Origin: Fennellomyces sp. T-0311
Taxonomy: Eukaryota; Mucoromycota; Mucoromycetes; Mucorales; Lichtheimiaceae
Length of the DNA: 64,000 bases
Direction: 5' to 3'
Assembly (NCBI GenBank): GCA_025266875.1
Contig: JALLLT010000021.1
Location: forward strand, 434,001-498,000
The notes under the pieces are model-generated. The model did no database searches and was not told the origin of the DNA. It saw only the letters and a list, made by a program, of their open reading frames with translations. Below, one piece after another: positions 1 through 10,494 of the stretch (positions are counted from its first letter, which is position 1; each line of letters opens with the position of its first letter). The position numbers were made by a program, and so were the translations under genes.

Positions 1-2124
1 GTCAATGGATGTAAAATGTTTGGTGACACGGATAAAAGCGACAAATGCGAACATTGCAAGGGCCCTCGGTTTTATAAAAACACAGACACCGCGATGAAGC
101 GTATGCAGCAGCTCTCTTTGAAGGATCAATTGACATTGATGGTCGAGGACAGTGGAACTCGCAAGATGCTGGCACATCGGTCAGAACGTAGTTCTGAACA
201 GGGTGTGATGAAAGACATTTTCGATGGCAAACTTTATCAAAATGTACAGCAGCTATTCTCCAACAAGCTGGATATTGCACTGGCACTCTTTACCGACGAC
301 TTTAATCCTTTCAAGCATTCGCAACATTCCATGACCATCGTCCACTTCGTAATTCTGAATTTCCCTCCAGACAAGCGGATGGAAGATAAGAATATGATAC
401 AAGTTTGTGTCATCCCAGGCCCAAGCAAGCCCACAGACATTTTTAGTTTCTTAGAGCCAACCCTTAACGAGCTTAAGGAGCTTTGCAGCCACGGTATGTC
501 CGTTTCAACTGATGACGGCGTAATTGATCTCAGGGCGCACTTACTTTACGTTGGCGGAGACATTCCGGCGGTGGCTAAAATGGCAGGACATAGTGGGCAT
601 ACACATTACTATGGATGTCGCTTCTGCACAATTGAGGGAACTTTCATCGAGAACCGCATGACCTTTCCTCCCTTTGACAGTGGTGAAATTGAAATCCGAC
701 TTGCTAAAGACTTTGAATGCCAAAATGTTGACATCGGGCAAAAAGAAGGTTGCAAGTTTACTGCCCTCCCAACATTCCATGGCGCGACTTTTTTCCCTAT
801 CGACCCCATGCACCTTTTGGGACCTGGTGTTGGTAAACATCTTTGGAAGATGATTCGTGGAAAGTATGGCGACAACAGCGATCATCCGCTATATTTACCT
901 ACCAAGAAACAGCAGGAAATTGGGAAGTTAGTTGCTGCATCACGAAAATTAACACCATCCAGCTTCTCAGGTGATTGCGATGACACTTACACACACGGAG
1001 GCTACTATCGTGCCATAGATTGGATACATTTTGTATTATATCTTGTCCCAACTATTGTACTGGAGTTCTTTACTGATGTCGATACAAGGCAAGCCTTAGT
1101 GGACTTATCGACTATTTACCGTTACACTTTTGCCCGCCAAATACGCACAGAACAGATCAGAGCGTTAAAGGAGACGACAATGTCATGGACTGGCTGGTTA
1201 GCAGATCAAGTGGAGGACAAGCGTATGCCGATGAAAGTCTTCACCGTAAACCAACATTATTTAAACCACTTGTACAAAGTCATTGAAAGGATGGGCCCTC
1301 TACCGTATGTTGCTGCGTTCGCTATGGAAAGAGCGATTGGTGCATTGAAGAAGCGGATAAATTCCACACGAGATGCTGGCACGAATGCTGGAAACGTGTT
1401 AGTCGAGCTTGCGGCTATTCGAAGACAGCAACGCCTCGAGGAACATGGTGATGAAAACAACATTATCAGCACGGAGACTCCTGACGGCCATGACGAAGAA
1501 TACGATAACGACCTATCCACGAACAATAGAAGTCCACGCAAGAAAAAAACAGGAGTTATCGCCTTGTCCGATGAACCCAACAGCCCGGAGATTTGGGGAC
1601 CTTATGCAAATGATTCAATAGCAAATCTCAAATGCAAATCGGCGCTGGTGCATTTTTGGGCTTGGCATAACAAAAGCTATAAGAATGTAGCCATCGACAG
1701 GAATGAAACTTTGCGAACAGGGGGCAGGCTATGGAAGCAACAAACTGTCTACGGTGGAAGTCAGCCATTCGTAAGGATCCATAAAGAAGTTTGTGTAAAT
1801 AACAGTGCCAGGACTGCCGTTACAACAGACAAAAGACAATACTTCGGTGAAGTACTTTTCTTTTTTACTCACACATTCAAGGACTGGGAAAAAATGGTCG
1901 CCTTCGTAAAAGTTTGCAAGATAGTCAAAGGTGTTTCTCCATCCCCTTGGCCCTACAAAACAGAAGCCGCAGGATCAAAACATGTAGTGGTCGATATCGA
2001 AGACATTGTCGGATTTGCTGGTCGTGCAAAGGGACAGTCAGGAAGGGAATATATTTATTGGTCACAAATCGAGTCATCTGATGATGGCCCACCAATGGAT
2101 TACAACTTAGACTATATACGGTAA
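1..2124 (+). CDS. tnp2-family (CACTA/EnSpm-like) transposase, 5' part outside window
   Basis: The reading frame is open from base 1; an ATG lies at 16, but the codons before it (with a Cys, followed by a CxxC at CEHCKG) suggest the protein begins upstream of the window. 702 codons follow without a break. The core matches the DDE transposase domain of tnp2-type CACTA elements: TDDFNPF near residue 95, the hydrophobic LNFPP and VIPGPSKPTDIFSFLEP segments, GGDIPAVAKMAGHSGH followed by a Cys-rich GCRFC, and IDPMHLLGPGVGKHLWKMI. The family cuts and pastes DNA transposons. No CACTA terminal repeat or target duplication was found downstream, so the right end of the element is undefined. The uninterrupted frame suggests a young or still active copy. 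Assignment by motif recall only. Confidence 0.8.
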   Translation, partial: VNGCKMFGDTDKSDKCEHCKGPRFYKNTDTAMKRMQQLSLKDQLTLMVEDSGTRKMLAHRSERSSEQGVMKDIFDGKLYQNVQQLFSNKLDIALALFTDDFNPFKHSQHSMTIVHFVILNFPPDKRMEDKNMIQVCVIPGPSKPTDIFSFLEPTLNELKELCSHGMSVSTDDGVIDLRAHLLYVGGDIPAVAKMAGHSGHTHYYGCRFCTIEGTFIENRMTFPPFDSGEIEIRLAKDFECQNVDIGQKEGCKFTALPTFHGATFFPIDPMHLLGPGVGKHLWKMIRGKYGDNSDHPLYLPTKKQQEIGKLVAASRKLTPSSFSGDCDDTYTHGGYYRAIDWIHFVLYLVPTIVLEFFTDVDTRQALVDLSTIYRYTFARQIRTEQIRALKETTMSWTGWLADQVEDKRMPMKVFTVNQHYLNHLYKVIERMGPLPYVAAFAMERAIGALKKRINSTRDAGTNAGNVLVELAAIRRQQRLEEHGDENNIISTETPDGHDEEYDNDLSTNNRSPRKKKTGVIALSDEPNSPEIWGPYANDSIANLKCKSALVHFWAWHNKSYKNVAIDRNETLRTGGRLWKQQTVYGGSQPFVRIHKEVCVNNSARTAVTTDKRQYFGEVLFFFTHTFKDWEKMVAFVKVCKIVKGVSPSPWPYKTEAAGSKHVVVDIEDIVGFAGRAKGQSGREYIYWSQIESSDDGPPMDYNLDYIR

Positions 2125-2982
2125 CCCATTGACACGATGTTTTTCAGACTACGACTATATTGAAAATTGTTCAATATAAAAGTGATACATATGCTTTTGA
2201 TCCCCATAATTGCATATTTGATATTGAAATTTTCCATATTCCAATATATTTCTCATATTTTTTTTCTAAGGTGCTATTTACTCCTTTTTAGGCGTAATTG
2301 TGTGATCACATGCTTATTTCCTCACTACAAACCAGCTTGTTATATAGGATGAAATAGATGAAAGCACTTTGCAAATGATCCAAGTGAGCCGTCATTATAT
2401 TTCGGAAGAAGGATGACTGAGACTCAAATCAACACAGCATGATTAAGTAAGCCCTCACTAGAAGTTGCTCGTGACCGGAAGAATAGAAAACCTTTTTTTC
2501 CAAACGAACATGGAATTCGTAGTATATATATCTCCATTTCTTCCATTCCTACTAAAAGTTGAAACGTTTCAAGCTAAAAAGTTACAGAAAAAGAAGGTTC
2601 AGCTTTTTCAGATCTAAACAAGATGAAATGGCTCCGAAAAATAAAATCTTCAACGGCATTCAGAAAGCCGCAGTATTTCCCTGAATGACCCTTTCCTCTC
2701 AGCAGTAGGTGGGACAGTTTTTTTTCAATGTTGCCGTTTTTATACAAGAAATGTTTACGATTGGATAGCTATTGTGGTACGAATGCCAGGGAACGGGATG
2801 AAAACAAGAGTTTGGTTTGTCGGGATTGGAACAAATAATTTAAAGTAGATCGAAAACTTTTTTTATATCTGCCAAAAAGTAGCTTTTAGGGATCGCCAGT
2901 TCCGTGGAACTATGTTCATCCTTTAGCTTCATTTATTATTTAAAACAAGGTAAACTCGGTCACTGCCCTTGTCAGATATACT
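2125..2982. other. AT-rich intergenic stretch between transposase and transporter
   Basis: No supported gene. Sequence is AT-rich with homopolymer runs. It must hold the transposase 3' end and the transporter promoter. I looked for a CACTA-like inverted terminus after 2124 and saw none. Short open frames here are low-complexity and unconvincing. Confidence 0.6.
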
Positions 2983-4596
2983 ATGGATTCTCGACAAGCC
3001 GGTGTAAAGCCTTTTGTACTATTCTGCGCCCTGGTTGCCAGTCTCGGCACTTTCAATAGCGGCGTTAATACCAGCTCACTGAATATTCCTGGTTTCTACG
3101 TTCTCAATTGCCCTAATTCATCAAGTACAACTTACTTCCCTGGAAGCTCTTTGCCCCATTGCATTCATATGGATGACTGGACTTGGTACGTATCACTACT
3201 CGAAATGTGAATATATATATCGATATGTATTAACAAGTGCATAACATTAAGGGGTGTTGCTACTGGTATGTTTGCGGTTGGTGGTCTCGTCGGTGCCCTA
3301 GCATCGGGTCCATTATCGGAGCGGATTGGAAGGCGGAACTCTATGCTTGCTATGAACATATCGTTCGTTATCGGGGCTTTGCTTTTATCAACCAGTACAA
3401 CCAGCGCCCAGTTCGCGATCGGCCGAATCTTTGTAGGGATTGCTTCGGGCTTTATGGTAACGACTTCGGAGGATTTCCTCATTGACTATATACTTATCGA
3501 ATATATTCATTAGACAACCGTCGTCTCGGTCTACATTACGGAAATCTCTCCACCTTCTCATCGAGGTGTTCTCGTATCCTTCCTGCAACTATTCACGACC
3601 CTCGGAATATTCATTATCGAAGCCATTGGTCTAGGTCTACGATCACCAGTTGGTTGGCGCGTGGTAACGGTCATCACTGTTGGCCCTGCTGTCGTTCAAG
3701 CCGTCGGTCTCTTATTTTGCGCTCGATCACCACGGTGGCTTATTGGTCACGGTCGAGTGGACGAGGCACGTGTGGAAATGTTGCGCTTACGCAAAGGATG
3801 TGTGGAAGCCGAATTCACGGAAATGATCAGCGGTGTTGTATCGTCCTCTCCAGAACTCGAAAAGGAATCTGTGACTGATGATGGGATTTACAAGGAACCC
3901 GTTAAGCAGAACGAGGAGAAAAAACAGGATCATCATTTGACGTTTTTCCAGGTGATGAAAGTTCCCCGTCTGGCGATCCTAGTCATGCAACAAATGATTC
4001 TCCACGCAGGCTCGCAGCTCACGGGTATCAACGCCATCATGTACTACTCCACATCCATCTTTGAAAAGTCGTTCGGAGGCAATGCAGCATACGTGACGGT
4101 GGGCGTAGCTGCACTCAACATTTTCGCAACCGTTGTCGGTCAGAGTCTGATCGATCGCCTAGGTCGCAAGTCATTGATGATGATTTCAGCGGTGTGTATG
4201 TGTTTGTTTTCGGCATTAATGACAGTTGGCATGGCATTGGATATTTCCGTGCTGCAAGTCGTGTGCATCATGCTTTTCGTCGCGTCATTTGGCTGTGGCC
4301 TCGGCATCATCCCGTTCTTGTTTACTGCCGAATGCTTACCCACATATGCGGTCAGCGCAGGCTGTGGTGCTGCATTGATGAGCAATTGGTTCTTCAACTT
4401 TATCATTGGACTTATTTTCCCTACACTGCAGAGCGCGTGTGGCGATTACGTGTTTCTGATCTTCGCCGGGTTGACGTTCCTCTTAGCCCTATTCATCTTT
4501 TTCTTCACCAAGGAAACCAAGTGCAAGTCCATCGAACAGATCGGTCGCGACCTGGGCTGGTACGACCTCGACATTTGTGCTGCTCATGATATATAG
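2983..4596 (+). CDS. MFS sugar (hexose-type) transporter
   Basis: Model: exons 2983-3185, 3252-3456, 3514-4596 (two introns of 66 and 57 nt), 496 aa. Proton-coupled or facilitated sugar uptake at the plasma membrane is the expected role of this major-facilitator sugar-porter family. Signatures seen: GPLSERIGRRNSM between helices 2 and 3, GRIFVGIASGFM in helix 4, ARSPRWLIGHGR (the PESPRWL loop), QQMILHAGSQLTGINAIMYY in helix 7, DRLGRKSLMM in the second half, FLFTAECLP and a C-terminal KETKCKSIEQI replacing the usual PETKG. Length and helix pattern fit the 12-helix family. Joining the exons restores the continuous motif DWTWGVATGMFAVGG. Substrate cannot be told from sequence. The gene converges on the Shg1-like gene with 68 bp between stop codons. 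Confidence 0.9.
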
Positions 4597-4664
4597 AAAC
4601 AACCTCGCGTATCTCTTGGACATATGCAATATACCAACGAACGAGTACCAGCTCCCGTATCTTT

Positions 4665-5102
4665 TTATTCGTCCTTCCGTTCCACCATCTTTAACTGCTC
4701 ATCGACTTGATCTTGATAATGCTTTTGTTGCAACAATGTCCCGAGAACCTGCTCATGAACATTTTGAAACATCCCTGCTCTACACCATTCCACGTCAATC
4801 TCCATTTTCCAACTCATGCCAACCAGCTCTTACTTTTCAAGCTCATTCATCATTAAACTGTGAAATGTGGATCGTTCCTTCTCCAGTAATGACGGATCTT
4901 TGCTGGCTTTTTCTTGCATAAAACTGTTTATACTTTCCAGAAATGTCTGTCCAGCATCCTAGTTGTTTGCTGTTAGAAGAAAGGATACAGCAGCAAGTTG
5001 ATGTAGTTGAACCTGATTCTGGAATTCTGTCAGCAAATGTTTTCGCAGCTGATCAAACGTTCCATTGCGTTTTAATTGCATCACGATCTCGTCCGGCGTC
5101 AT
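4665..5102 (-). CDS. Shg1/BOD1-family COMPASS subunit (small, three exons)
   Basis: Model on the minus strand: exons 5102-5013, 4958-4834, 4779-4665; introns 54 nt each; 109 aa. The product starts MTPDEIVMQLKRNGTFDQLR, continues KHLLTEFQNQ, then a helical middle (QTFLESINSFMQEK) and ends GMFQNVHEQVLGTLLQQKHY plus a charged tail. This matches the Shg1/BOD1 domain (negative or accessory component of the Set1 H3K4 methyltransferase complex in yeast; FAM44/BOD1 family in animals): an LKxxGxFDxLRK motif followed by short helices, total about 100 aa. Each exon is too short to be noticed as an open frame, but all phases fit and the second intron has a GTAAG donor. The first donor (GTTCAA) is weak, with a CTAAC branch site. 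A further upstream exon cannot be excluded because TTTTTCCAG precedes the ATG. Confidence 0.75.
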
Positions 5103-6265
5103 TGCTGGAAAAAGGAGCGGGCTAAAAGGTGCCCCTGAAATCGATCATCCTTTTAAGGCGATCAAATGACTACTATAAAGAGGCTTTCTTGATTCTCGTG
5201 ATCAATGAGTTTGTAACGCTTATCCGAGAGCACATATACGAGCTCTGCAAGGCCGAAGCCGGTTAAGTGCTTAATAAGAGAAATAATATAATACACTCTA
5301 GTAGAAAACTGAGCTGTTGCTGCGCAGCTGTAGACAAGAGCGCCCATGGAGGTCACCATTATGTGAGCTGCTAAGAGTTTACTTAATAGCTGAGCGAATG
5401 TAATATCATCTGACTCTTTATGAAATTACCCAAGCCATTAGACTTATCCTATGAATGAGATATATATTAGCACTTATAGATGACTGTAAAAAAAGTTATC
5501 TTCGATATATCCTTAAGATCTAATCAATTAGAAGTACTTGGATCCTACAACGTTTTTACTTTCTTAGATACGTATCATCGATTCCCTGGAGTTATGGGCG
5601 CCATTATTGCTATTTATACAACATCAGTACTGGTCAGCACCTACATTAAACGCAGCAATGGTCATATATTTTCCTCTTCCTTATACTCTTATACTTCTTA
5701 ATCGAAACGCAAAACACAAAATCATGGCCATATTGATGGTCTTTCGTTAACATTTCCACAGGCTGAAATGTAAGATACATACTACGTATTGGTGGAAAAA
5801 CGAGTCGATAAAAAGCACAATGGTGTATGCACAATGATGGTATTTCCAGAAGGAAATTCCAAAGCAAAATTCGACATGATAAAATCCCTCACAAATGCAT
5901 ATATAAAGGTACGGCCGCATATGAGCCATATGCAGAGATATCCATAAATGAGCGTGGGCAGAAAAAAGAAACATAAGAAACCTTTAAGCATATCCAATAA
6001 CTTACAATAATATATCTGTTTTGAACCAAGAAACTTTTACCTTTACGTCAGACACAGCCGGTAAAAGTGTCGATCAGCGATGTTCCACACTACAACGTAT
6101 ATGCTATATATGAAGATACGTATATAAAAGTGCTCTCAATAAACATCATATCACTTTGTGTGATGATACGTAACTTTACTATCATTAAACGGAAAAAATT
6201 CATTGCGCAAGGTTTAAAAAGCACCATACGTTGTTATATCGGTTCTTGTACAGTATACACACAAC
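5103..6265. other. Intergenic, no supported gene
   Basis: AT-rich sequence upstream of the Shg1-like gene. A minus-strand open frame at 5162-5359 contains a protein-like stretch (GLAELVYVLSDKRYK) but no splice-compatible link to the Shg1-like exon was found, so no gene is called. Confidence 0.5.
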
Positions 6266-6267
6266 TA

Positions 6268-6439
6268 CAGTGGCCGCTTTATAAAGCGATATTTTGTATA
6301 ACGATCATTCGATATAACCATACAATTCTCGATGCACCAAAACGGTAATCTCTGCCAAATCCCATTTTACATAACGATGTTTCGATATAACGATAAAGTT
6401 TGGGCTGCACCATCGTATCGTTATATAAAGCGACCACTG
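6268..6439. mobile_element. 172-bp mariner/pogo-type MITE flanked by TA
   Basis: Both ends carry inverted terminal repeats: left CAGTGGCCGCTTTATA at 6268, right end the inverse of CAGTGGTCGCTTTATA ending at 6439; over 24 bp only three positions differ. A TA dinucleotide flanks each side (6266-6267 and 6440-6441), the target duplication expected of Tc1/mariner/pogo elements. The interior has no coding capacity, so it is a non-autonomous miniature element. Inside, a motif TAACGATNNTTCGATATAAC occurs twice as direct repeats (about 6299 and 6372). The family (pogo versus mariner) is an inference from CAGT termini and TA. Confidence 0.8.
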
Positions 6440-6441
6440 TA

Positions 6442-7461
6442 AAAATAGACAATAGCGAGTTATCTTAAAAGTATTTCTTATCAAGACTCTAGATAAAAGT
6501 TAGTAATCTAACAAGGTTAGTTTTTAGTGAACGCAGCAGTTCTTCAAGAGTTGGTCTTACATTCGTTGCCAAACTGCGGTAATAACCTAAAAAAATTTAA
6601 ATTGTCGATTCTCGATGAGATAAAACCGAAATATTGAAGATAAAAAGAATTTTGTATAAAGAAAAGTTTGTGTTGGAAAGAACTAAACTTTATATATGAC
6701 AAACACGCGCTATTTATACCTTTCTTTTGGCACTCATCCAATTTATACACTTTCTTACATCTGGATCTTATAGAAAATATAGGTTTTGGATCATATCTGA
6801 ATATCAAACCATGCCTGGAAGTTGGCAAGTGTTTGGATTTTGTCGCATGTCTCGACCTTGGCATGTATCTGAATTTAGTTAGGAAGTCAGTGTCACAGCA
6901 ATGATCAGTTTTTCTTGAGAACCAGAAACGTCATAACAACGTACAACGAATCTAAATCACAAATCACTGTATTTTATCTAAAATTTATTATTTATTTGCA
7001 ATGAAGCGACTACTGATTAACCGCAAGGTCTGCAGTACGTTCGTATTTTGCTTGTTATGCAGAAATAGAGTTTGTTAGATATTTGGCAAGCTTTTTCAGT
7101 TAAGCAACCCAGAAATATTTCAACAATGATACAAGGTGTCAGTAGTGGACAGATCCGATGCATTAGATATACTCCCTGCAATGATGAACATATTACACCT
7201 AGCATGCCTGCATAGTACACCTACAAAATTGAAATCCTGTCTGGATAGAGATGTGACGAGTCTTCGTCGTACCTTGCGATATACGTGAGCGTACATATTG
7301 ACTTGATAAGATCTTCGAACCCTTGTGAAGAGCTTAAAATAAGCTCGGTCATAGAACCTCAAGGCAGCGGCATGTAAGCTGTCGACCTTGGTCAAGAGAT
7401 TTATATATGGCAAAGTTCAGTTGATTATTATTCAATACCGCCAGTACTGTATCTAATTTTC
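6442..7461. other. Gene-poor AT-rich stretch
   Basis: No gene supported. Scattered short open frames on both strands lack recognisable motifs or good splice links. Possibly degraded transposon sequence, but nothing can be aligned by eye. Confidence 0.5.
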
Positions 7462-7471
7462 GGGGGCCAAA

Positions 7472-7541
7472 CCCCCAACCCAAGTTGGTAGAGCGTCTGT
7501 CTCGTAAAAGAGAAGGTCTGCAGTTCGAATTCTACCTCAGC
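7472..7541 (+). pseudogene. Decayed tRNA-like (Thr-CGT-like) sequence or SINE head
   Basis: Contains an A-box-like AGTTGGTAGAGCG, an anticodon-loop-like CTCGTAA (CGT, threonine) and a B-box-like GTTCGAATT, with correct spacing for a tRNA. The stems do not pair properly: the anticodon stem 3' side reads AAGAG instead of ACAGA, the D-stem 5' side is mutated and the T-stem is mismatched. A TTTTT run follows at 7553. This fits a dead tRNA copy or the head of a tRNA-derived SINE rather than a working tRNA. Confidence 0.5.
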
Positions 7542-7559
7542 ACAATCAAGAGTTTTTAA

Positions 7560-10390
7560 TACCGCACGATCCTTGAAACCTATAATATCTGTTGACTGTC
7601 CTGTTTTCCGCTGAGTCCACTAGATCCCCTATCTAGTTTCTCTCTACTCTCCGTTACTCCCCACCAGGGCCACAAGGGCGTTCACTCGAAAAATCCTACC
7701 AACAAATTCTAGCTTAGTCTTCATTTCCCTTATAATTCATTGTATTCTGTATGCTTTCCTCTTGATATCTCAAACTACGTACCGCAACTAGTCAGCAACC
7801 ATGCCCTGCAGGGATATATGCTAATTACGACTAGAAATAAAAAATGTTTGAACTATATCTAATTTTCATTGCTTACCAAATACTTTTTGTAAGCAAACAT
7901 TGTGAATAACGATGAGGGATTGATGTGCAGTTTGACAAACGGCGGCTTGCCGGAATCATCACTCACGCTGGACAAATATGCCTGAACTTAGATTAAAAAT
8001 TAAAGTGCCGGGCATGTTCCAACAAGCTGTAGATTCATCGGCTTCAGAGCTATTATCACATTATGGGAAAGCGCCGAAGAACAAAGAAACTCTATACGTA
8101 TTTACGCCTCAAAGCTCAATACAGTAGGAGCGAAATTTACAATCAATACAGTGAATCATCTTTGGCAGAGTTACGGGATACATGACTTTTCAAAGCTGTG
8201 ACTTGGCTGGGAATTGAACTGCACCAGTTCATGCACAACGTGGCAGACCGTGTGTGCGACGATGAATATTAGCATAAAAGCACTTTTAATATGCTTCTTT
8301 GTCTAGTGTCAATACCATCTACAAAAAGTCCGAACATTCACAAGCGCACGAAAGCATGGCTAAGTCCACGCAATTATTTCGAACAATTGTCTCCTGGCTC
8401 TGACCTACCGAATTATTTTTCTTCGGGTAAAGCACGCACAACACAATTACATACTGCTGTTTCAACCACCGTATACGGTTTCGTGCGAATGAAGTCGTGC
8501 GCACGTTATTGTAAATCATTGTGAGACATAGCCAGTAATTTTTTACCATTTGCTTAACTCATGGATATATGGTTCATCACTTGGCTAGGGAGTAATTGTT
8601 GACTAGCAAGTTGTAGACATGTCTTTCTTTGCAAATGTATCGTCCTTAATCTATTTCCTTTTTACTAAATGTTGATACTGGTTTTCACATTGAATGCCAG
8701 CTTTGGTCGGGAGACATACGCTGGAATATCCCCCATGGCCCGTACTTTTCATCCTTTTCTTTTCACGTCTTCGCTTCCTTGTTAAATGTCATCACTTCTT
8801 CATTCGTGAATATGAAAATCAGATGATCTTATGACAGCCGAAAATATTTCCGACTGTGCAATTGACTCCAATCTGTGTAACAAGACAAACGCATGCAGGT
8901 GATAGTGCAAAACACCATCTATCCTTGGATACGAACAGATCGCTATCGCAAGAAGAGCTTGTCGCAAAGTAGTTGAAAGCTATTGTTTATTTCTGAGAGT
9001 TGTTATACCTGGTCATATACGAAAAAGATCCCTCCCTTGCGGTACGTATGCGTTGTGTCTCAAGGTAGATTCAAGGAATTCAGATCTATTACGTACTTAT
9101 AAACAAAGTACATGAGTGTTATTGTCACGCATGTAAAAACGGGCGTGGCAAATCATATTGAGAGCCACGTACATATCTATGACACCGATTCTTGCTGGAT
9201 CAAATATCAACGAAAATGAAGGCAACCTAATGATCGGGTAATAAGTACGTATGTACTCAATAAGCACGAGTGCATTGATAGGACTATATATATACAGTTA
9301 TGCACATAAACGCAATCTCTTCATCCTGTTCGATATGCAGATCATGCCGCAAAACTTATAGTCTATAATAAACCTTCAATCGATACAATAATCAGACATT
9401 ATGCGGCTTGTTATTGAGGAGGAATATATATGAATCGTATTAATTGAAGCGGCTTCCATCACAAATAAGCATGAGAGTCAAACGGTTAATCGGGTTGAAC
9501 TATCCATGGGTTTAATTTACCAATAAATACATAAACGCACCACGGACGGGGCGCCGACTTTGTACAATTGCTGAGCCACACCGCGCCAAGAAGTCTTCAA
9601 TTTCAGTTAATTTAAATATCTGTCGTTAAGTATTTGGTAGAGCCATATGTCGATCTCCACGTAAATGCCTGGTACATTAAACGTATGATACATCAGGTTA
9701 TTACTTTAAAATATAATTGTATCACGACCATTCGCCATGTGCGTTTATAAGGAATTTAGTGCCATGCCTATCTTATTTTGATTACGTAGTCACTAAAAAT
9801 TTGGAAAACTGAAGAACAATGAGCAATGCAGAACCTCCAATTTTGCGTAGCCAAGTCCATGACAATCCCGAAATGGGAAAATGTCGCGATCAAAGCGAAA
9901 ACAAAAAGTTGCGTTAGCCACCATGTGACTATACCCACGCGGCACGCATTAGAACAATGTTTACCATCAGGATCAGCACGCAGGATCCACTAATCGGAGT
10001 CTTAGAACCCTTACGTCTATCCTTGGGTTTTGCTGCGGAACCATATAGTTTTCAGCATGTGACATTTTATAAAACAATAGCTTCCTTTGCTTTACATTAA
10101 GGCGAAGCATAATTAGCATAAAGGGAAATACAGTGTGTTCAGCGTACATACTGGATATGGATATACTACTGCTGTCAAACGATTCTCTGTGTGGCGCAAT
10201 GGATCTCGATTTAATCAAGGGAAAAAAGTTTATACTTTAGTGGAAAAGGTTCTGTGGGATGACTCGCGACAACTACCATGCAAAAGAGCACCATCGGACT
10301 TTGGAGAGTTGCAAAACACATAATACATAGGAAGAGGCGCCGAGCTTGGACCAGCTTCCTTTTTCCAAAACTTTGAAGGGGAGAGTCAAA
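7560..10390. other. Gene-poor stretch before the Zn2Cys6 regulator
   Basis: About 2.8 kb with only short, motif-free open frames on both strands. A T-arm-like string (inverse of GTTCAATTCCC) sits near 8205-8216 on the minus strand without a matching D-arm. The last 100 bp before 10495 become strongly pyrimidine-rich and look like the leader of the next gene. Confidence 0.5.
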
Positions 10391-10494
10391 GGGTGTATTG
10401 TTTTTTGCTTCTTTTTTTTTCGTCTATATTTTGGTTCTATTCTTTCCTTTTCATTGCACAATTTTCTTTTCTGTTTTATTTTCTTTTTAAAAAA
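10391..10494 (+). promoter_or_regulatory. Pyrimidine-rich leader of the Zn2Cys6 regulator gene
   Basis: Dense runs of T and C interrupted by few purines directly precede the ATG at 10495, ending in AAAAAAATG. Such CT-rich stretches before the start codon recur in this window (23520-23550, 57056-57068, and on the other strand before TOP1 and the CH kinase) and are typical of fungal transcription-start/leader regions. Inference from position and composition. Confidence 0.45.

Noticed and set aside
8195..8275. Second tRNA-like sequence on the minus strand
   Set aside because: Only a T-arm-like string is present; no A-box or pairing acceptor stem.
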